From Bacteroidales bacterium (GTDB lineage Bacteria; Bacteroidota; Bacteroidia; Bacteroidales; UBA932), in contig SUYP01000025.1 in NCBI GenBank assembly GCA_015060395.1, positions 1-37,657 of the forward strand: a stretch of 37,657 nucleotides of DNA, in the 5' to 3' direction. Shown here in pieces: positions 34,219-37,657 of the stretch. The notes under the pieces are model-generated. The model was not told the origin of the DNA, ran no database searches, and saw nothing but the letters and a program-made list of their open reading frames with translations. The first letter of the stretch is position 1; every line of letters begins with the position of its first letter. Position numbers and translations under genes: made by a program.

Positions 34219-35187
34219 TCATTCGATCTGAGTAAAGATTACCACTCCACTGAGTCTGGATACCTTATCGAGAAGGGCATTTTCAGTTTCCGCACTCTCT
34301 ACAGCCAGAGGCTTGCCCTTGCCTGTCACTTTGGCTGATGTTATCTCCACCTGAGTTCCTCTACGCAGACGGATGCCCTGCTTGCCTGCCCCATTTCCGA
34401 CCAGAACCAGGTTGCTCAGTACAGGATGCGACACAGGGGTTGCGGCAAAGTTATTCTCGTTGTTGTCTGCCTCGACAAGGCAGTCACAGTCATAACCGAG
34501 GACTGATTCAGGCGCCTGGAAAGCTACCAGATTCTCTCCCCTTCCGTTCCAGCCTTCAGTCAAGTCAAAGGAGTCGTCCGAGCAGTTGACCGCTACCATA
34601 TTCTTTACATTGACGGCGCCGCCGAAGAACTCGAATCCGTCATCCGAACCATGATATGCCTCGCAGTTCTCTACTGTCGTACCGCTTCCTACACCATAGA
34701 AGGTGATGCCGTTAGCCTCGTGCTCCTCATCAAAGGCATATCCGGTGCATTCCACACGTACAAATTTCAGGACTCCGCTGTTGTCGTCATCCTTATCTCC
34801 GCCATAGGTAGCTCCACCAATCTCCGAACTGCCTTTGCCGCCTTCCGCATTGGTGCGTGCAAATCCGCAGATATGGATACCGCCCCATGCACACGGCTCT
34901 TCCTTCTGAGACGTCTTGACAATCGGTGAGGATGCCGTTCCTACTGCATTTATCTTAGCGCCCTGCTCCACAATAATGTAGTCAACCTTGTCATCATACA
35001 GGCTTACAACAGTCACTCCTTCTTCAATATTCAGGGTAGCTCCTGCCTTCACGATCAGCTCCCCATCCAAAGTATAAGTCTTTCCGGACTCAAGTGTCAG
35101 GTCGGAAGTGACAGCTCCGTGCAGTGTTGAACTGTCATCCGGATTTACAATCGGATCATCATCGTTGTCGCATGATGCGATTACATG
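34219..35187 (-). pseudogene. 5'-truncated right-handed beta-helix lipoprotein
   Basis: The frame reads ILHVIASCDNDDDP (the tail of a lipoprotein signal, then Asp-rich export-type residues), followed by GELIVKAGATLNIEEGVTVV, repeats with VENCEAYHGSDDGFEFFGGA and SFDLTEGWNGRGENLV, and the C-terminal SGVVIFTQIE. This matches the Bacteroidetes family of beta-helix surface lipoproteins, usually 400 or more residues with a full signal peptide. Here the signal start is replaced by the last codons of the AraC gene in another frame, and no ATG opens the frame; the first usable start, TTG 35070, is internal. It is probably not exported as a lipoprotein. The body has no stop codon, so truncation may be recent. 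Confidence 0.75.
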
Positions 35188-36071
35188 TAAGATGATGGAG
35201 TGATACCGGTAACTTTCTTGAAAATACGGTTGAAATGGTGTACATATTCGAAACCGAGCAGATTGGCTGTTTCACTGACGTTATGTCCGTTCATCAGGAA
35301 ATTCTTACCCATTTCGACTATAAAAGAATGTATATAGCTGATAGCTGACTCATTTGTGGCCTTGCGTATCATGTCTCCAAGATAACGGGGAGAATATGCC
35401 AGTACAGATGCACAGTATCTGACTGTTGGAATTCCAAGATTTGTCTGTTTATTTTCTTCGTAATAATCGATCAGCAGTTGATGGAACCGTTTGAGAATGT
35501 CTGATGATCCTGTTTCTTCTGGAGATATCTGCCTGAGATATATCCGGTTGCAATATTCAAGGAGTGTATGGAGATAACCCTGAAGCAAACCCCGTAATGC
35601 AGGACTGTCCTCTTGTTCTTGCAGTTCACTTCGCATCAGGTTTATCAGCAGAGATGTCCTCTCCCATTCTTCCTGTGTCATCTGGAGTGCGTCTTTGCAG
35701 AAATATGAAAAGAATCGATAATCCTTGATTGCACTCTCCCATACTGTTCCATGAATCAGTTCAGGAGACCAAAGTAGAACCCATCCGTTTCGTGAAATCA
35801 GTTCTCCATTGTCCTCCACTCCTCCGATCTGTCCTGGAGCAACGGCGATGATGGAAGGGCCATTTGTGTCATAAGTCTTCATGCCATATGAGATACCTTT
35901 GGGGAATTCCTTCTGGATGAACAGGCCATAGACACTGTATCTGTTCAGACTCCTACGGAAAAGTCCTAGTTCTTCGTACTGGAGAATAGATATGTATGGA
36001 TGCAGTACCGGTGCGTTGACATATCTTGCATAATCGTTGGGATTGGTTATCTGTAAAATCTTTTTCATCAT
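35181..36071 (-). CDS. AraC-family transcriptional regulator
   Basis: A 296-residue regulator. The N-terminal domain (about 1-170, beta-rich, PSIIAVAPGQIG, GWVLLWSPELIHGT) is a cupin-like sensor. The C-terminal AraC DNA-binding domain has two helix-turn-helix units: VRYCASVLAYSPRYLGDMIR and VSETANLLGFEYVHHFNRIF, followed by KKVTGITPSSYM. The stop codon is at the junction with the truncated lipoprotein, but the AraC domain itself is complete. It is divergent from the redox gene at 36190, which it may control. Start can be 36071 or 36068. TATATTTG on the minus strand at 36101-36094 is its likely -7 box. Confidence 0.93.
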   Translation of the reverse strand: MMKKILQITNPNDYARYVNAPVLHPYISILQYEELGLFRRSLNRYSVYGLFIQKEFPKGISYGMKTYDTNGPSIIAVAPGQIGGVEDNGELISRNGWVLLWSPELIHGTVWESAIKDYRFFSYFCKDALQMTQEEWERTSLLINLMRSELQEQEDSPALRGLLQGYLHTLLEYCNRIYLRQISPEETGSSDILKRFHQLLIDYYEENKQTNLGIPTVRYCASVLAYSPRYLGDMIRKATNESAISYIHSFIVEMGKNFLMNGHNVSETANLLGFEYVHHFNRIFKKVTGITPSSYM

Positions 36072-36093
36072 TATATGATTGTAGAATTATTAG

Positions 36094-36101
36094 CAAATAT
36101 A
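36094..36101 (-). promoter_or_regulatory. -7 element of the AraC gene
   Basis: The minus strand reads TATATTTG, a perfect TAnnTTTG match, 22 bases before the start at 36071. The -33 box is not evident. Confidence 0.5.
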
Positions 36102-36166
36102 ATACAATCTGCGAAATTGGTTAATAATTAACAAAAATATGTTATGTCGTTGTCAGTTGAACTCTA

Positions 36167-36174
36167 TATTTTTG
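36167..36174 (+). promoter_or_regulatory. -7 element of the flavodoxin/ferredoxin gene
   Basis: TATTTTTG matches TAnnTTTG and ends 15 bases before ATG 36190. The lack of a -33 box would fit an activator-dependent promoter, for example one driven by the divergent AraC regulator; that is inference. Confidence 0.5.
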
Positions 36175-36189
36175 TAAACAAAAACGACA

Positions 36190-37122
36190 ATGAATTCACC
36201 AATCAATCGCCGCAAGGCTCTCAAGGTTATGGGTCTCGGCATGCTTGGAACATGTGTTCCTCTACTTCCTTCTGCCGCAAAAGAAAAGAAGAATAAGTCT
36301 GACAAGAAAATCAAGAGGCTGATTTTCTATTTTTCAGCTACTGGAAACAGCCTCTATGTCTCTCGTCAACTTGCAGGCGAAGACGGTGTTCTGATGAGTA
36401 TTCCACAGGAGATACACAATGATAATCCTGTTTATGAGGCAGAGGAGATAGGTATTGTCTGTCCTGTATATTGTTTCCTTCCGCCAGCGATCGTTCAGGA
36501 CTTCATTGCCCGCTCTACCTTCAAGGCAGATTATTTCTTTACTGTCGGTACATTTGGAGCACATACCACTGTTTTCCCTGAGTTTGTGAACAACTTTGCT
36601 CAAGAGCACGGCATTAAGATGAATTATATTTCCGCTGTGCAGATGGTTGATACTTATCTTCCTTATTTCGATGTTGAAAGAGAACTGGCAGATCCGAAGC
36701 TTAAGAGGATTCCTGAGAGACTGGCTGCCATCACAGCGGCAATCAATAATAGAGAAGAATATATTCTGCCTGTAACTGGTCAGGACAGGATGATCTACGA
36801 AGGATATTACCGCCAGTCCGGCAGGGATCGTCAGAGACCTACAGTCACTCGTTCCGAAAAGATTGTTTTCTCAACTGATTCATGCATCGGATGCGGGGTC
36901 TGTGAATCTGTCTGCCCGCATGGTTCATGGTCTTTGGTCGATGGAAAAGGAGTTCCTGAAGGAGATTGTGAAAATTGCCTTGCCTGCGTGCACAATTGCC
37001 CTCAGATGGCCATTTCCATCATCCCAACTCCACCGGAGCCAGAGGAAGCGAACAGAAATGCACGCTACCGTCATCCGAATGTGACCATAGCTGACTTGAT
37101 AAGAGCCAATAGTCAAGGTTGA
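36190..37122 (+). CDS. Tat-type EFR1-like flavodoxin/ferredoxin protein
   Basis: A 310-residue redox protein. The N-terminus is a twin-arginine signal (NRRKALKVMGLGMLG, Arg7-Arg8, then a weak hydrophobic stretch and PSAAKE), predicting export as a folded protein. Residues about 42-190 form a flavodoxin-like domain (LIFYFSATGNSLYVSRQL binds the FMN phosphate). The C-terminal part has two 4Fe-4S motifs, CIGCGVCESVCPHG (from Cys232) and CENCLACVHNCPQ. This matches EFR1-type ferrodoxins, which are normally cytoplasmic. The partner reaction is unknown. It is divergent from an AraC regulator and followed by another exported protein after 20 bases, so the two probably form an operon. Confidence 0.9.
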   Translation: MNSPINRRKALKVMGLGMLGTCVPLLPSAAKEKKNKSDKKIKRLIFYFSATGNSLYVSRQLAGEDGVLMSIPQEIHNDNPVYEAEEIGIVCPVYCFLPPAIVQDFIARSTFKADYFFTVGTFGAHTTVFPEFVNNFAQEHGIKMNYISAVQMVDTYLPYFDVERELADPKLKRIPERLAAITAAINNREEYILPVTGQDRMIYEGYYRQSGRDRQRPTVTRSEKIVFSTDSCIGCGVCESVCPHGSWSLVDGKGVPEGDCENCLACVHNCPQMAISIIPTPPEPEEANRNARYRHPNVTIADLIRANSQG

Positions 37123-37142
37123 TAACTTTAAACATTACACTC

Positions 37143-37657
37143 ATGAAAGCTAACAGATTGTTTATGACAGCAATATTCTCCCTCATCGGAGTGTTTGCTG
37201 TTGCCCAGCCTTGGATGATGCGACCACAAGGACCGGCCAATGAATTTTCGGCAATAGAAGGCACATCTGTCCTTAATTATAATCTTCAGATGGAGCGCGA
37301 CATTCATTCACGCGCCGGATACGGACCTGCATTCTATATTTTTCCAGACAGCAAGCTTGATAACAATCAGGCACTTGAGCTTGCCGAAAAACTGGATCTT
37401 GTCAATATTATAAAGGAGTATGGCGGACGTATAATGGTTGTGAATCCTTCATCTGATAAATGGCAGTATCAGGACTTGGAAAATTTAAGAAGACTGATCG
37501 GTATGGGTGGAGCTCCAACTAACGTAAAGGTCATCGGAATCGGCTCAGGTGCTACGTTTGTCAACCGTCAGCTTGCAGCTACTGATCTGACCGGAGTAAT
37601 CGCCGGAATAGTTTCTATTGACGGAGACCCTGGAAAGATCTGCAAACTTCCGGTACC
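37143..37657 (+). CDS. exported protein, possibly alpha/beta-hydrolase-like (cut by window end)
   Basis: This frame has no stop before the window edge, giving 171 residues of an incomplete protein. A signal peptide (MKANRLFMTAIFSLIGVFAVAQP) is clear. The mature part contains GPAFYIFPDSKLDNNQALEL and VNIIKEYGGRIMVVNPSSDK, then VKVIGIGSGATFVNRQLA and GVIAGIVSIDGDPG. The latter pair resembles the nucleophile-elbow region of an esterase-like alpha/beta hydrolase, but the motif is not canonical and the catalytic Asp/His would lie outside the window. It follows the flavodoxin/ferredoxin gene by 20 bases and is probably in its operon. Confidence 0.75.
   Translation, partial: MKANRLFMTAIFSLIGVFAVAQPWMMRPQGPANEFSAIEGTSVLNYNLQMERDIHSRAGYGPAFYIFPDSKLDNNQALELAEKLDLVNIIKEYGGRIMVVNPSSDKWQYQDLENLRRLIGMGGAPTNVKVIGIGSGATFVNRQLAATDLTGVIAGIVSIDGDPGKICKLPV

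Noticed and set aside
1..37657. CRISPR array, insertion sequence or prophage
   Set aside because: No regularly spaced repeats, no transposase, integrase or phage structural gene was recognised on either strand.

Overview
The window reads as a chromosomal segment of an anaerobic, probably gut-associated member of the Bacteroidales. Signs of this are several -7 elements of the Bacteroidetes type (TAnnTTTG, twice with a TTTG about 19-20 bases upstream), little use of Shine-Dalgarno sequences, a Bacteroides-type TonB, a TamL-type Omp85 lipoprotein, GH92 and GH13 lipoproteins, an oxygen-independent class III ribonucleotide reductase, and flavodoxin/ferredoxin redox proteins. I cannot name a genus. 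No rRNA, tRNA, CRISPR array, integrase or transposase was seen.

Layout. 1-440: a small helical protein. 591-3788 (minus): a tight cluster of pyruvate kinase, two small outer-membrane-type proteins and a DUF1963 protein. 3910-6353 (plus): a GNAT-like protein overlapping rarA. 6355-8532 (minus) is TamL, divergent from a TrmH-family RNA methyltransferase, which is followed by a large receiver/ATP-grasp protein that lacks the catalytic parts of PEP synthase (to 12374). A strong hairpin separates this from a convergent cytoplasmic GH13 enzyme. 14230-16528: a membrane-spanning TPR/HTH protein, a textbook terminator and a TonB. 16521-19078 (minus): nrdD-nrdG. 19370-24725: a polyamine uptake operon (outer membrane beta-barrel, potA, potB, potC, potD). 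24734-24842: a striking palindromic multi-stem element that fills the space between potD and pta. 24853-28271 (minus): pta and a GH92 alpha-mannosidase lipoprotein, divergent from a GH13 lipoprotein. 29943-33333: Smr-like protein, PAS protein, polysaccharide deacetylase, a headless WYL regulator, DEDDh exonuclease and a GreA/GreB factor. 33385-34146: an SDR. 34219-35187: a headless beta-helix lipoprotein butted against the 3' end of an AraC regulator. 36190 to the end: an exported flavodoxin/ferredoxin protein and an exported protein cut by the window edge.

Most of the window is housekeeping and nutrient metabolism: glycolysis, acetate formation, glycan breakdown, polyamine uptake and anaerobic dNTP synthesis. 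The most unusual items are the palindromic element at 24734-24842, the two gene-fragment junctions at 31770-31810 and 35181-35210, the receiver/ATP-grasp protein, the duplicated C-terminal module of PotA with the doubly anchored PotD, and the Tat-type redox module at the right end.
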